A stretch of DNA of 58,778 bases, from contig RHPI01001855.1 of assembly GCA_009103225.1 (NCBI GenBank), positions 74,518 to 133,295 of the forward strand, read 5' to 3'. A program made the position numbers and the translations under genes. How positions within the stretch are numbered: position 1 is the stretch's first letter; each line of letters opens with the position of its first letter. Under the pieces are notes generated by a model. The model had not been told where the DNA came from, did not search any database, and saw only the letters and a list, made by a program, of their open reading frames with translations. Shown in pieces: positions 24,143 to 33,770 of the stretch. This DNA is from Chlorokybus atmophyticus (taxonomy: Eukaryota; Streptophyta; Chlorokybophyceae; Chlorokybales; Chlorokybaceae).

Positions 24143-25107
24143 CTGTCGAAATATCGACGCGTTTTGCTCGATTGGACCAGCTCGTAACCCATCTATAAAC
24201 TTGTCAAGATAAACCATGACAAACAAACCGCACGCAACTGCATCCTGCTGCTGAGGGACCTGCACAAACACGTGTCAAGACATCCGAAACAAACGCTTGC
24301 CAAGACATGCACCTAATCAGCACTGGTGACCTTCTGAGGATACATGTAAGCTCATCACTAGTGCAGCATAACGTCTACTACCTGCGGTATCAGTAGCGAG
24401 ACCTTGCCGTGAGAGAAGCGTCGCTGTGAGTCACTTCCATGCTTCCTACCCCACATGTAATCGAGGTAACCACGCATGGGTCCGTCAACGTTGCGATGTA
24501 GGTCAAGGGAGTCGAGATGCACGAGTAAGGGCGGTGTGTTGCTTGCGAGTTGCCCTCCAGGATTGCACACGAGCAGCAAACTCCAGTGAGTCCTGTTCAC
24601 ACAACTACAGTCATACCACGTTCCCAAGTACAGCAGCAATGCAGAAAGACATATAACCTTAACTTCGCGATTGTTCTCACCGCGCATCTGGGTGAACAAT
24701 TGCTGTAAGCAAGTTCTTGGAAAACGGGTCACTCTCCCACCTGTCTAGCCTGTGATTATTTGCTGTGCCAGTCATTTTGTCTATAGCATTATGCGATCTT
24801 GGTGTAGAAATGCGGGTGGAACAGCTTCACTTGTATGCCGTTTGCTCTGCCTGAGACTTCCTCTTCCTTATATCTACATGTGCATGCCACGTACATATGA
24901 GACACACGAATAACACAGACACAACAAACCTCATACCTGCAAAAGAAGTGAAGAATGGTGTCATTGAGCTCCTGTCTGCCATCCAGCAACCTCCAGTCCA
25001 TTTCAGGCACTGGCACCGCATCACGTGCACTTGCACTAGGGTAAATGAACAGTGGCTGTGGTTCGTCCAGCACCATGATATCATCATCGCTACCCACGAG
25101 GTCCACA
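24143..25107 (-). CDS. Ulp1/SENP-type (C48) SUMO-protease domain
   Basis: Four exons on the minus strand join in frame: about 25107-24937 (LDGRQELNDTILHFFCR), 24846-24681 (ANGIQVKLFHPHFYTK, WESDPFSKNLLTAIVHPDAR), 24592-24382 (THWSLLLVCNPGG, LLVHLDSLD) and 24259-24143 (VPQQQDAVACGLFVMVYLDK). They show the full C48 catalytic set: His in T-H-W-S, Asp in V-H-L-D-S-L, Gln in Q-Q-Q-D and Cys in A-C-G-L-F. Junction codons are completed correctly (AG+A, CG+G). One base too many near 24797 breaks frame inside the second exon, unless a small intron is missed. Ulp1 peptidases deconjugate SUMO-like proteins; many CACTA and related transposons carry one after the transposase. The upstream neighbours support that origin. 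Confidence 0.82.
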
Positions 25108-25179
25108 ACTGTTATAGCCGTCGTGGGTTGCTAATTACAACCCTCTTCTCCATCTTCATCATGAACTTCCATAGCAACT

Positions 25180-25770
25180 GCCTCTGCGGCCATAGATGGT
25201 TCAGATAGGTAATGAAAACCACGCAAATCAAGCTCAAGTACACAGCAGCTTAACATTGTTAGCCTCATTCCCGCACTCTTCAGCGTTGTGTTCACTCCCA
25301 ATCTCCACAGGTGGTTGTGAAACCATACCATTGTTGCCCGGCAGAGAACGACTAGTGAGGCTCTCCCTTGGGAGATGCGCTGGAGCACCACCTTCTTTGT
25401 ATATAGCGCATTGCGTGCATGTGACTTCAAGCATGCTGCCAACAGCATGCCGTTAACAGAGGTTGTTTGGGCACGTCGCGCAAACTTACAAAGCTGGTTT
25501 ATTGCAGCTCCTGACATGGCACCTACATTCGGAGAATTAAAAATACTATCGATCCAATAAAGTGCGCCAGTAAAAGTTGCAAAGCACTTGCGGCGATAAC
25601 GTCCACTTACTTGTACCTGGGACACTCTCAGTGATCACCTTCCACAAGTGGTAGTCCGACACAACGCCCGTGGTAGCTTTTCCAGCAACCTTCGACATCG
25701 CAGCCAAATATGATGCCGCCATCCTTGCAGACAAAGCAATAGTCTTCATGTTCTCGCAGCTCCAACGCAT
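25180..25770 (-). CDS. Linker exons between tnp2 C-terminal region and Ulp1 domain
   Basis: Two coding-like pieces are seen on the minus strand: ENMKTIALSARMAASYLAAM, VVSDYHLWKVITESVPG (about 25752-25610) and ALYWIDSIFNSPNVGAMSG, INQLCKFARRAQTTSVNG (about 25570-25440). They lie between the tnp2-like exons at 26.2-26.8 kb and the Ulp1 exons. No domain is recognised. Reading is taken from their codon quality and collinearity. Confidence 0.45.
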
Positions 25771-26226
25771 CCAGCTCCAGCCTCGGTCTCATCCTGCAAA
25801 TCACGTGTTTAGTTCTCCATGTAACACAATCGGTGGTATACTATGGCATTATAATCACAAAGAGTACCGCATGTACTCAAAACGCAAGTCACGACGTGCT
25901 CCATGACACCTCACTCGAAGTGCTGTTAATTTCGCTCTTGAAACCCTGAACCATATACACAAGATGGTTGTATGTGATGCCAAGACCGACGAATTGTGAG
26001 GACAACGAACCATTCATAGACTAAACTGATATCACCGGAGTGTCGCGGTGCGTGCCTCTGCGCATGAGACTGCGCCTGTCTTTCACAAGTGCTATTGTTA
26101 CTTTGTCGTCATCTAAATCAATGCCCTCAAACCACTAGCCCTTGACCTGCAGGCAAGCGAGCACATGTATCAGCTAATTCCGCTGTACCATTATTGCAAC
26201 ACACGCAACGACAATTGCAACACAAC

Positions 26227-26731
26227 TACTTACGGGGTTGCAGTCAAGGTAGGTTTGTTCTGCAAAGCGCGGCTTGTCTTTTCGTAGTAATGCAAAGCCC
26301 CCACGATGCTGCACCTGGTTGCTCATGTACCACCTCGCTCTGAGTAGATGGTGCTCCCGTCCAGCAATCACTACAACATCAAACGATTGCACCCTGCCAT
26401 ACCAGTGGACCTTTTTGGTTGGTCGTCCGCGTCACGCCCAATGGTAAACACGCCACCGTCCATGATGCGGAGCTTCCTCTCAGCTTCCTCGGCTCTGAAC
26501 TGGCCAATATCTTTGTAACGTGCTCGGTAGTATTTTGTTAAGCGCTTTGGAAAGATAGGACCGCTCAACAGCTCCTGCTCGTGCTTTGTGAGCTCCCTAG
26601 CAGGTCCACGCCATTGATGCAGCTCAATCATGTGCTCAATGTCACCGGTCAGCACATGCCCTTTTGCTTGAGCCCGTTCACATGCCTTCCGTCTCTTGTG
26701 CACCTCTCGACTGAAGTCTCTGAACATTGCA
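26227..26731 (-). CDS. tnp2-like transposase C-terminal region
   Basis: One minus-strand exon starts after TGTTCAG near 26730. It encodes DFSREVHKRRKACERAQAKG, ELTKHEQELLSGPIFPKR and AEEAERKLRIMDGGVFTIGR. Near 26415, by an A5 run, the frame changes to KVHWYGRVQSFDVVVIAG and LLRARWYMSNQ, ending at a GTAAGT donor near 26232. Y-G-x-V-Q-S-F followed by R-W-Y is typical of the segment after the catalytic core in tnp2/CACTA transposases. The frame change suggests a one-base indel. The exon upstream is cut by gypsy element 2. Confidence 0.6.
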
Positions 26732-26766
26732 TACCAACCCCGTTAGACAAGTGTCGATTGTGATGC

Positions 26767-26847
26767 ATTGTGACATGCCGTACAAAGCGATTATTAAAAA
26801 ATCGTACTCTTTTAGCATCATGTACTCGTTGTCATTCTCTGCCAACC
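26767..26847 (-). pseudogene. 3' half of a tnp2-like exon cut by gypsy element 2
   Basis: Reading out of the left LTR, the minus strand gives LAENDNEYMMLKE, then a GTACGA donor. It joins exactly to the piece at 32891-33000 when one copy of the CAACC duplication is removed. The LTR insertion therefore disrupted a coding exon. Confidence 0.75.
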
Positions 26848-27513
26848 TGTGACGGTGCTCGTGCCTTGTCACCTGTGAGTTGGTCCAATCCACAACCCTC
26901 TCACCAAGACACGGTATTCACACCGGAACCTTGCCCCCTCTGCCAAGCACACACGCGCGCCCCGCCACTCGCGTACGCACGTGCGTGCGCTCGAAGCTAC
27001 ACACCGACTTGTGTAGCGCCTTGGATCGTCACACAAGCAAGCACACACCGGTAGACACACGCTAGCAACCCCTGCTAGCCACCACCAAGCTTGCACACAA
27101 GAAACTAGGGAGCTAAAGGTTGTATTGCAAATTGTAGAATCTCACTTTTATACCTACCAGTCTGCACATGCTACTGTCTAGACGATTCTAGCGCTAGACG
27201 GAACTAGAAGCTAAGATATTCTTGCAGAATCTTGTAGTAAACTTCTAGACCTTTCCAACGCACCAAAGATCTCCTAATTTGCTGCTCATATGGTCAAGTT
27301 ATACTACTTGGCGCCAGGCCCTTCCAGAAATCTGGTCGAGCCCTTCTCGACTGGCCCTCCGTTTTCTGGCACCTTCCGGACTGGTCTTGGGGCCCCGGTC
27401 GATATCCGCGGCAGACTCATAACTCGCCGATATCCGCCACAAGTCATTAAAAACATGTACCTTACAAATAAGGCCTAAAACGGCCATGAAAATCACAGAA
27501 TTTGGCCTTGACT
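26848..27513 (-). repeat. 3' LTR of gypsy element 2
   Basis: Left copy. In plus sense it runs TGTGACGGTG to GGCCTTGACT; six more bases (GTTACA, 27514-27519) extend it to a TG...CA end in minus sense. CAACC precedes it. Differences from the other copy include AAAC/ACAC near 27239 and GACT/GATT near 27350. Confidence 0.95.
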
Positions 27514-27514
27514 G

Positions 27515-30500
27515 TTACACTCCTCCCCCCCCAGGTGAGCTTCGTCCTCGAAGCTCGCGAGGTTGTCGTCGAGCAAGATAGGCACGCACAACGTCTTGAG
27601 CATTAGTCAAGTGTGCCTCTGGCTCCCAGGATGCTTCATGCAACGGATAGCCCTTCCATTTCACTAAGAACTTGCGTACGCCATGCATAAATTTCTCACC
27701 AAGGATGTCTTCTACCTCCCACTCGGGTTCACCGTCTGTGCCAACTTCGGGGGGTGGCCTTTCTGGCGGTTGTCCTCGATATGCTTTCAGAAGGGAGACG
27801 TGAAAAACGGGGTGCACACGCATGGTGTCGGGTAGCTCCAACTTGTACGCCACGTCCGAGATAACTTTGCTGACCTTAAATGGTCCCAACCAGCGTTCAT
27901 TCAGCTTGCGAACTCCCGTACGCACCTGGACGTGCTTCGCGGAGAGTAACACAATGTCGCCTTCCTGAAACGTGAGGTGTCGGCGATGCGCGTCCGCGTA
28001 CTGCTTCTGCCGATTTTGTGCCACCAATAACGCATCCCTAGCTGCCTTGTTAATGTCCGCGCACTTTGTAAGGAAGTCATTAGCTGCCTCCACACGCACG
28101 TCATGTCGTCGCGGTGTCCATGCCGTCAACGGTGTCAATGGATGTTGCCCGTAGTTCATAAGGAAGGGAGTGACACCTGTGCTTGCATTGTGGTGGTTGT
28201 TGATCGCAAACTCAACCAACTCAAGCAGCTCCTCCCAATTGTCTTGTCGCGCGTTAACGTAGCAACGCAGCATGTCCTCGATCACACGGTTGGCCCGCTC
28301 CGTTTGCCCATCAGTTTGCGGGTGGAATGCCGTGCTAAACTTCAGTGTGGTACCCAGTGCACTATGCAGCGCCTCCCAAAACTTACTTGTAAAGCGCGGG
28401 TCGCGATCACTCACAATGCATCGTGGTAATCCATGAGAACGAAATACATGCTTCACGAACAAGCGTGCTGCCTCCGGTGCCGTGCAAGACTCACTACACG
28501 GTGCCAAGCGTACCATTTTGCTGGTTTTATCGACGAACACAAGTATAGCGTCGTACCCTTCTTTTGTCTTTGGTAGCCCCGTGATAAAGTCCATGGTAAC
28601 TTGCTCCCACTTGGACAATGGCACAGGGAGAGGTTGCAGCAACCCACCTGGCTTTTGGTTGCTTGCCTTCACCCTTTGGCATGCGTCGCACAACGCCACG
28701 TAGTCGCGCACATCGCGATGCATCTCTCGCCAGTAAAAACGCTGTTTTAAGCTTGCCAAAGTCCTTTCCAACCCTTGGTGACCAGCAATGGGCACGTCAT
28801 GAGCTTCCTTCAGTAACTTCACACGGATATGCGCGACGTTGGGGATGTATAAGCGCCCATGGTGCCACAGCAGCCCGTCGCGCATTGACCAGTGCCCACT
28901 TGTGTCCGTAGCTGTATTTTCCAGCTCTTGCAACACTTTCATACCCTCCGTGTCTTCACGAAGCACTTGCCGAATCTGGTCGGTCCACTCGGGCTGCACT
29001 TGAGCGAGTGCCTCAATTGCATTAAGCCGGCTCAGCGCGTCAGCAACACCATTTGACGTACCGGGCTTGTACTTGATATCGAAGTCAAAAAGTTGAAAGA
29101 ACTCAAGCCATCGAGCTTGTCTGCGACTCAGATGAGGTTGTGTATGTAAGTACCTCAGTGGAGAGTGATCCGTCTCAAGCACGAACTTTTTGCCTTCCAA
29201 AAAACAACGCCATTGTCGTAGCGCCATGACTTGCGCTAAAAGTTCCTTCTCGTGCACGGGGTAATTCAGCTCCGCACCACTCATCTTCTTGCTGAAGAAT
29301 GCTACTGGTTGAAGGCCGTTGCCATGGTCTTGCTGCAAAACAGCTCCTACGGCTGTGTCGGACGCGTCGCAAGCCAAAATAAATGTCTTTTCCATGTTGG
29401 GGTGAGCCAGGACTGGTGCCTCCGTCAGCGCCTTCTTCAGCGCAGCAAATGCATGTTCCTCTGTTGCTGACCAGCTCCAATGCTTTCCCTTCTTGAGTAG
29501 GGCCGTCAAGGAAGCAGCTATGCGCGAAAACCCCATGATAAACTTGCGATAATACCCCGCAAGGCCTAAAAAGGACATCACCTCCTTTACATTGGTCGGG
29601 GCAGCCCACTCGCGCACCACCTGCACTTTGTTGGGGTCCGGCTTGATGCCTTCATGCGACACAATGTGGCCTAGGTACTCCACCTCTCGAAGCAAGAATT
29701 TGCACTTTTGTAGCTGGGCGTACAACTTGTGTTCGCGCAAACGCTGCAACACGCGCCGTAGAAGTGCCACGTGCTCCTCCTTTGTTGTCGCGTACACCAA
29801 AATGTCGTCGAGGTACACGAGGACTCCCTTACCAATCAAGTCAGCAAAAACGCTGTTCATAAGCGTTTGAAATGTTGCCGGTGCGTTCGTAAGTCCGAAG
29901 GACATGACCAACCACTCGTAGTGCCCATAACGTGTGTTAAAAGCTGTTTTCTCCACATCCTCGGGCGCGATGCGAATTTGGTGATAACCTCCAGCAAGAT
30001 CAAGTGTTGTGAAGTACTGCGCACCTTGCAATTGCTCCAGCAACTCGTCGATACGTGGGAGTGGAAAGCAATTCCTCTTCGTGATGTTGTTGAGAGCTCG
30101 GTAGTCGACGCACATGCGCAAGCTCCCGTTCTTCTTTCGTACAAACAAAATAGGTGCACCATAGGGGGACTTACTAGGCCTGATGTAGCCTCTTTTCAGC
30201 AAGTCCGCCACCTGCCTCTCGGCCTCTTCCAGTTCCAAAGGTGACAACTTGTATACGGGTCGATACGGTGGCTTGTGCACGCCCTCAATCAGCTCCACAC
30301 GGTGGTCTACGCTCCGTGGAGGTGGTAGACCAGATGGAAGTCCGTCCACCATGATATCTTGGTATTCTTTAACAAGTTTACACACCTCGGGGTCCATAGT
30401 AGCCGTCTGAACATCGTCACTCAGCTCCGGTGCTGACTTTGCAGTGTTTTCGCGCACCACGCACAACCATGCAGCCTTTGCCTTCCGTGGAGACAATAAC

Positions 30501-31048
30501 TTCCTCAATTGCACATAAGAGATCTGGGCAATTGTCGTACCACCTAATTGTGCGTGCCGCGCCTCGATGACGTCCGATGCAGCTTGAATGGACTCTCCAC
30601 CGTTTCGCTCGATGGTGAGCACGCGCTTCCTCCAATTGATGGCTGGATTATGTTGCCATAGCCACGGTAGTCCCAAAATCCCATCAAACCCGTTCCGTAG
30701 GGTGATGCAGCAAAACCGCATGCTCTCCTTCATCTTCCCAATGCAAACGCACAACTCTTTGGTCATAAACGCAGCGCCATCACCTCCAGAGGGTGGCTCT
30801 CCATCAGCGAGCTTCACTTCACCTCCTCGTAATGACGAAAGCCAACCGTAACGCCGCGCAATATCAATACTCATAAAGTTGCTGTTGGCACCGCTATCAA
30901 TCATGAGCTTACACTCTCTCCATCGTCCTTGGTCATCGCAAATGTGTGCTCGAAGCCCGAAGTACTTTGTTGTCTCCTCGTTTGCATAACTCACCACCAT
31001 TGGCGCGTTCAAAGCCATCTCTTCTTGCTTCTTTAATGGAAATGTCAC
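27515..31048 (-). CDS. Ty3/gypsy Pol polyprotein, intact (1177 codons)
   Basis: The frame is uninterrupted. The retropepsin-like protease has MIDSGANSNF with DSG at residues 51-53. RT spans about 250-440 with YLDD at 412-415. RNase H has LACDASDTAVGAVLQ near 560. The integrase zinc motif ends in CDACQRV near 787-790, followed by the D,D,E core (FVDKTSKMV, VSDRDPRFTSKFWE, HPQTDGQTERANR). A C-terminal chromodomain (EWEVEDILGEKF, FLVKWKGYPLHEASWEP) marks it as a chromovirus, a group known to target heterochromatin. The frame is -1 relative to gag and is open across the gag stop, so the GTG listed as start may not be used; frameshifting is likely. It ends in TAA at the polypurine tract. Confidence 0.96.
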   Translation of the reverse strand: MTFPLKKQEEMALNAPMVVSYANEETTKYFGLRAHICDDQGRWRECKLMIDSGANSNFMSIDIARRYGWLSSLRGGEVKLADGEPPSGGDGAAFMTKELCVCIGKMKESMRFCCITLRNGFDGILGLPWLWQHNPAINWRKRVLTIERNGGESIQAASDVIEARHAQLGGTTIAQISYVQLRKLLSPRKAKAAWLCVVRENTAKSAPELSDDVQTATMDPEVCKLVKEYQDIMVDGLPSGLPPPRSVDHRVELIEGVHKPPYRPVYKLSPLELEEAERQVADLLKRGYIRPSKSPYGAPILFVRKKNGSLRMCVDYRALNNITKRNCFPLPRIDELLEQLQGAQYFTTLDLAGGYHQIRIAPEDVEKTAFNTRYGHYEWLVMSFGLTNAPATFQTLMNSVFADLIGKGVLVYLDDILVYATTKEEHVALLRRVLQRLREHKLYAQLQKCKFLLREVEYLGHIVSHEGIKPDPNKVQVVREWAAPTNVKEVMSFLGLAGYYRKFIMGFSRIAASLTALLKKGKHWSWSATEEHAFAALKKALTEAPVLAHPNMEKTFILACDASDTAVGAVLQQDHGNGLQPVAFFSKKMSGAELNYPVHEKELLAQVMALRQWRCFLEGKKFVLETDHSPLRYLHTQPHLSRRQARWLEFFQLFDFDIKYKPGTSNGVADALSRLNAIEALAQVQPEWTDQIRQVLREDTEGMKVLQELENTATDTSGHWSMRDGLLWHHGRLYIPNVAHIRVKLLKEAHDVPIAGHQGLERTLASLKQRFYWREMHRDVRDYVALCDACQRVKASNQKPGGLLQPLPVPLSKWEQVTMDFITGLPKTKEGYDAILVFVDKTSKMVRLAPCSESCTAPEAARLFVKHVFRSHGLPRCIVSDRDPRFTSKFWEALHSALGTTLKFSTAFHPQTDGQTERANRVIEDMLRCYVNARQDNWEELLELVEFAINNHHNASTGVTPFLMNYGQHPLTPLTAWTPRRHDVRVEAANDFLTKCADINKAARDALLVAQNRQKQYADAHRRHLTFQEGDIVLLSAKHVQVRTGVRKLNERWLGPFKVSKVISDVAYKLELPDTMRVHPVFHVSLLKAYRGQPPERPPPEVGTDGEPEWEVEDILGEKFMHGVRKFLVKWKGYPLHEASWEPEAHLTNAQDVVRAYLARRQPRELRGRSSPGGGGV
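27520..27532 (-). other. Polypurine tract of gypsy element 2
   Basis: On the minus strand GGGGGGGGAGGAG runs up to the 3' LTR (TGTAACAGTC). It overlaps the last codons of pol. Confidence 0.8.
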
Positions 31049-31101
31049 AGCATCCGTCCGTGCATGAGGCTCCTTCCTATCCCCAGCAGTAGCCTCCTCA
31101 C

Positions 31102-32181
31102 CTACTGGGGGAAGTCGTTTTCCTGCTCCACGCCATTTTGCTCCATGGTGTTGACGCGACGATCACGGCGAGGGTTGCCATCCGGTGTTGGCCTTTGCGT
31201 GCTTCGTTTGGGGCATCCGTACGCCAAATGCTCCGTCGACCCACACGCATAACACTTGCGCACACCTTTACCTCTTTCACCACGTCCGCCGTGCTTCGCC
31301 CCACTTCCCTGTGTGTGTATGGCACCCACCTCCATTGGTGCAGGCCCAGAGTCAGCTCCACCTCCATTGGCAAGTGCTGAACTTGGTTCTCCTCGTCTCC
31401 ATGCATGTTGAAAGCCTCCCCGGGGCTGATCACCATGCCTTTGCCTCCAGTCAGTGTTTCTTGTGGTGGACTTGAAGTACAACGCGTCGAGACGCTCCGC
31501 GATGCGTATAGCCTCCGCGAGTGTCTTCGGGTCCCGTAGCTCCACTTCTTTACGCCCCAAAGGTTTTAAACCACGTGTATACCTGTCCAACTGCTCCTCC
31601 TCGGTCATATTGGGTATGGACATCACCAATCGCTGAAACGCGGCCGTGTACGCCATCACCGACCCCATTTGCACAAGGGCTGCAAGTTTGTCGCGTGCGG
31701 CCTTCACGCTCTCAACGGGAACAAATTGATGCCTGACCTCCAGTGCCAACTCTTCCATGGTGGTCAATGGTAGCGCCAACCCGTTTGCAACACGCGTACA
31801 TCGATGCCTCCACCACACAAGTGCTGCACCTTCAAGCAATGTCGCTGCAACCTCCACGTGCAGATGCGTGGGCACCTCCGTGAGCTTCAACCAAGACGAT
31901 ACTTGAAAAATCCATTCATCCACTGCATCTCCATCACGTTGACCCCTGAATGGCTTGGGCTTTGGCACCTTCACATGCACGCGCGAGCTTGATGCCATGG
32001 GAATTTGTACACGCGCCATCGCATGCTCATACGCCTCGCGTTGTGCTTGTGCCGCCGCTTGAGTGTGATGAAGCTCTTCCCTCAGTGCCAAGATGGCAGC
32101 TTGAAGCTCTTCCATGCGAGCATCCTCCATCTCCACTAACACACTACACTCCGCTTCCGAATGAAAAGTGTAAACGCCCAC
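31102..32181 (-). CDS. Ty3/gypsy Gag, intact (359 codons)
   Basis: A Retrotrans_gag capsid region (WIFQVSSWLKLTEVPTHLHV, DKLAALVQMGSVMAYTAAF, LDRYTRGLKP) follows an N-terminal coiled coil (about residues 18-50, MEELQAAILALREELHHTQA). A CCHC zinc knuckle, CYACGSTEHLAYGC, lies near residue 320. The first Met gives MGVYTF; a second Met at residue 18 is an alternative. It ends in TAG at 31102-31104, 54 bases before the GTG of pol. Gag forms the virus-like particle and binds the RNA. Confidence 0.94.
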   Translation of the reverse strand: MGVYTFHSEAECSVLVEMEDARMEELQAAILALREELHHTQAAAQAQREAYEHAMARVQIPMASSSRVHVKVPKPKPFRGQRDGDAVDEWIFQVSSWLKLTEVPTHLHVEVAATLLEGAALVWWRHRCTRVANGLALPLTTMEELALEVRHQFVPVESVKAARDKLAALVQMGSVMAYTAAFQRLVMSIPNMTEEEQLDRYTRGLKPLGRKEVELRDPKTLAEAIRIAERLDALYFKSTTRNTDWRQRHGDQPRGGFQHAWRRGEPSSALANGGGADSGPAPMEVGAIHTQGSGAKHGGRGERGKGVRKCYACGSTEHLAYGCPKRSTQRPTPDGNPRRDRRVNTMEQNGVEQENDFPQ

Positions 32182-32202
32182 ACACTTCCTCTCTCACCTT
32201 CG

Positions 32203-32222
32203 TAAACCGTGCTCCGATACCA
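32203..32222 (-). other. Primer-binding site of gypsy element 2 (initiator Met tRNA type)
   Basis: On the minus strand TGGTATCGGAGCACGGTTTA starts two bases after the 5' LTR. It matches the common initiator-Met primer-binding site TGGTATCAGAGC except for G in place of A. Confidence 0.85.
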
Positions 32223-32224
32223 GT

Positions 32225-32890
32225 TGTGACGGTGCTCGTGCCTTGTCACCTGTGAGTTGGTCCAATCCACAACCCTCTCACCAAGACACGGTATTCACAC
32301 CGGAACCTTGCCCCCTCTGCCAAGCACACACGCGCGCCCCGCCACTCGCGTACGCACGTGCGTGCGCTCGAAGCTACACACCGACTTGTGTAGCGCCTTG
32401 GATCGTCACACAAGCAAGCACACACCGGTAGACACACGCTAGCAACCCCTGCTAGCCACCACCAAGCTTGCACACAAGAAACTAGGGAGCTAAAGGTTGT
32501 ATTGCAAATTGTAGAATCTCACTTTTATACCTACCAGTCTGCACATGCTACTGTCTAGACGATTCTAGCGCTAGACGGAACTAGAAGCTAAGATATTCTT
32601 GCAGAATCTTGTAGTACACTTCTAGACCTTTCCAACGCACCAAAGATCTCCTAATTTGCTGCTCATATGGTCAAGTTATACTACTTGGCGCCAGGCCCTT
32701 CCAGAAATCTGGTCGAGCCCTTCTCGATTGGCCCTCCGTTTTCTGGCACCTTCCGGACTGGTCTTGGGGCCCCGGTCGATATCCGCGGCAGACTCATAAC
32801 TCGCCGATATCCGCCACAAGTCATTAAAAACATGTACCTTACAAATAAGGCCTAAAACGGCCATGAAAATCACAGAATTTGGCCTTGACT
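32225..32890 (-). repeat. 5' LTR of gypsy element 2
   Basis: Right copy, 666 bases, same ends in plus sense (TGTGACGGTG to GGCCTTGACT). CAACC follows at 32891-32895 directly, so the terminal TGTAAC of the minus-strand LTR seen in the other copy is missing here. Confidence 0.95.
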
Positions 32891-33545
32891 CAACCACCAC
32901 TCCAGCTCCTGTCTTGTCTTGCATTCTTTGGCAAACTCAAGACGGTGTTTACGCCCGCAGAGCACATGGTCATCATCACCTCACTCCTTGCCCAATCGAA
33001 GACTGATATCCGAAATTTCTTTAACGTGTTCATATAAATGTTCAACATAAGTGGGATGGAATATCTGCAGCAATATTGAGCGTTTAATGCGTGTCCAAGA
33101 AATGCAAGTCCACGACATCGATAGAGAAAGAGGTTGCACAAATAATACGGTTGGCCCAAACAAGACTTGCCTTTTGCAGATGCTTGCTTCCACGTGCTAC
33201 CTGGCAAAAATCATCCTCTTCACCCACTGCATAAACCGTTCATGCGCCCACTCCCAGTGGTCACGCACAGGACCAAGCTACATGCACTGCTCCGGGAAGT
33301 GACCAAGGAGGTGCAGCATCATGGTGAGAGAGGTCCTCGGGAAGAACAGCTCCATCTCAGACTGCACCTCATGCACAAGCACCTGCATCGAACAATGCAA
33401 GTCATGCATGCGATAGAAACAGCATACGTACGAGAGTCATAGTAGAGCCATCGGACTAATTCACCTGCAATTTTCCAAGGTGTGACTGCTTCACGTCCAA
33501 TCACCTGCTTTTTACGCGCGCACCAGTCGTTCGCGGCCCGCAGAC
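32891..33545 (-). pseudogene. tnp2-like transposase, C-terminal core exons (cut by gypsy element 2)
   Basis: An exon starting at 33367 encodes VQSEMELFFPRTSLTMMLHL, then EQCM, TAG (33278), LGPVRDHWEWAHERFMQWVK, RMIFAR, TAG (33197) and HVEASICKRQ. The E-x-F-F-P, H-L-L, G-P-V and W-x-x-E-R series is the conserved C-terminal block of tnp2/CACTA transposases. Further on, VLCGRKHRLEFAKECKTR and QELEW run into CAACC and the LTR; they continue at 26842 as WLAENDNEY. An upstream piece near 33535-33470 (NDWCARKKQVIGREAVTPWK) ends at a GTGAAT donor. The two TAG codons and the gypsy insertion make it inactive. Confidence 0.72.
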
Positions 33546-33770
33546 CACGTCTGGTACGCTGTGGCGTACCAGTGCCGCAACTGGTCCGGCGTGACCGGAC
33601 CACCGGTGGTCCCGACCTGGAGCCGGACGGCCTGGTCCGATAGACCGGACCAGGGCTGGTTGCGGGCCCCGCGGCCTGCGAACCAGTGCAGCACTGGTAC
33701 AGTACGCCGTTCGGTCAACAGGACCAGGGCTGGTCGCGTGCTCCGCGGCCTGTGAGCCAGCGGACTTGCT
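33535..33770. repeat. GGACCAGGG-rich island with palindromes
   Basis: GGACCAGGGCTGGT occurs at 33647 and 33721, 74 bases apart, each followed by GCGGCCTG. A perfect 16-base palindrome GGACCACCGGTGGTCC lies at 33597-33612, and CTGGTACGC...GCGTACCAG forms a hairpin just before it. A long open frame on the minus strand here is low-complexity and is not a gene. Similar islands flank the hAT element. Confidence 0.7.

Larger units (their letters stand above)
26848..32890 (-). mobile_element. Ty3/gypsy chromodomain retrotransposon 2, nearly intact, 6043 bases
   Basis: It has two 666-base LTRs (26848-27513 and 32225-32890) differing at only about two positions, a 5-base target duplication CAACC (26843-26847 and 32891-32895), a tRNA-iMet-type primer-binding site, intact gag and pol frames, and a G-rich polypurine tract. 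The near-identical LTRs and open frames mean a recent insertion and possible activity. It transcribes on the minus strand. The right LTR lacks six bases (GTTACA in plus sense) that the left LTR has next to the polypurine tract. Confidence 0.97.
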
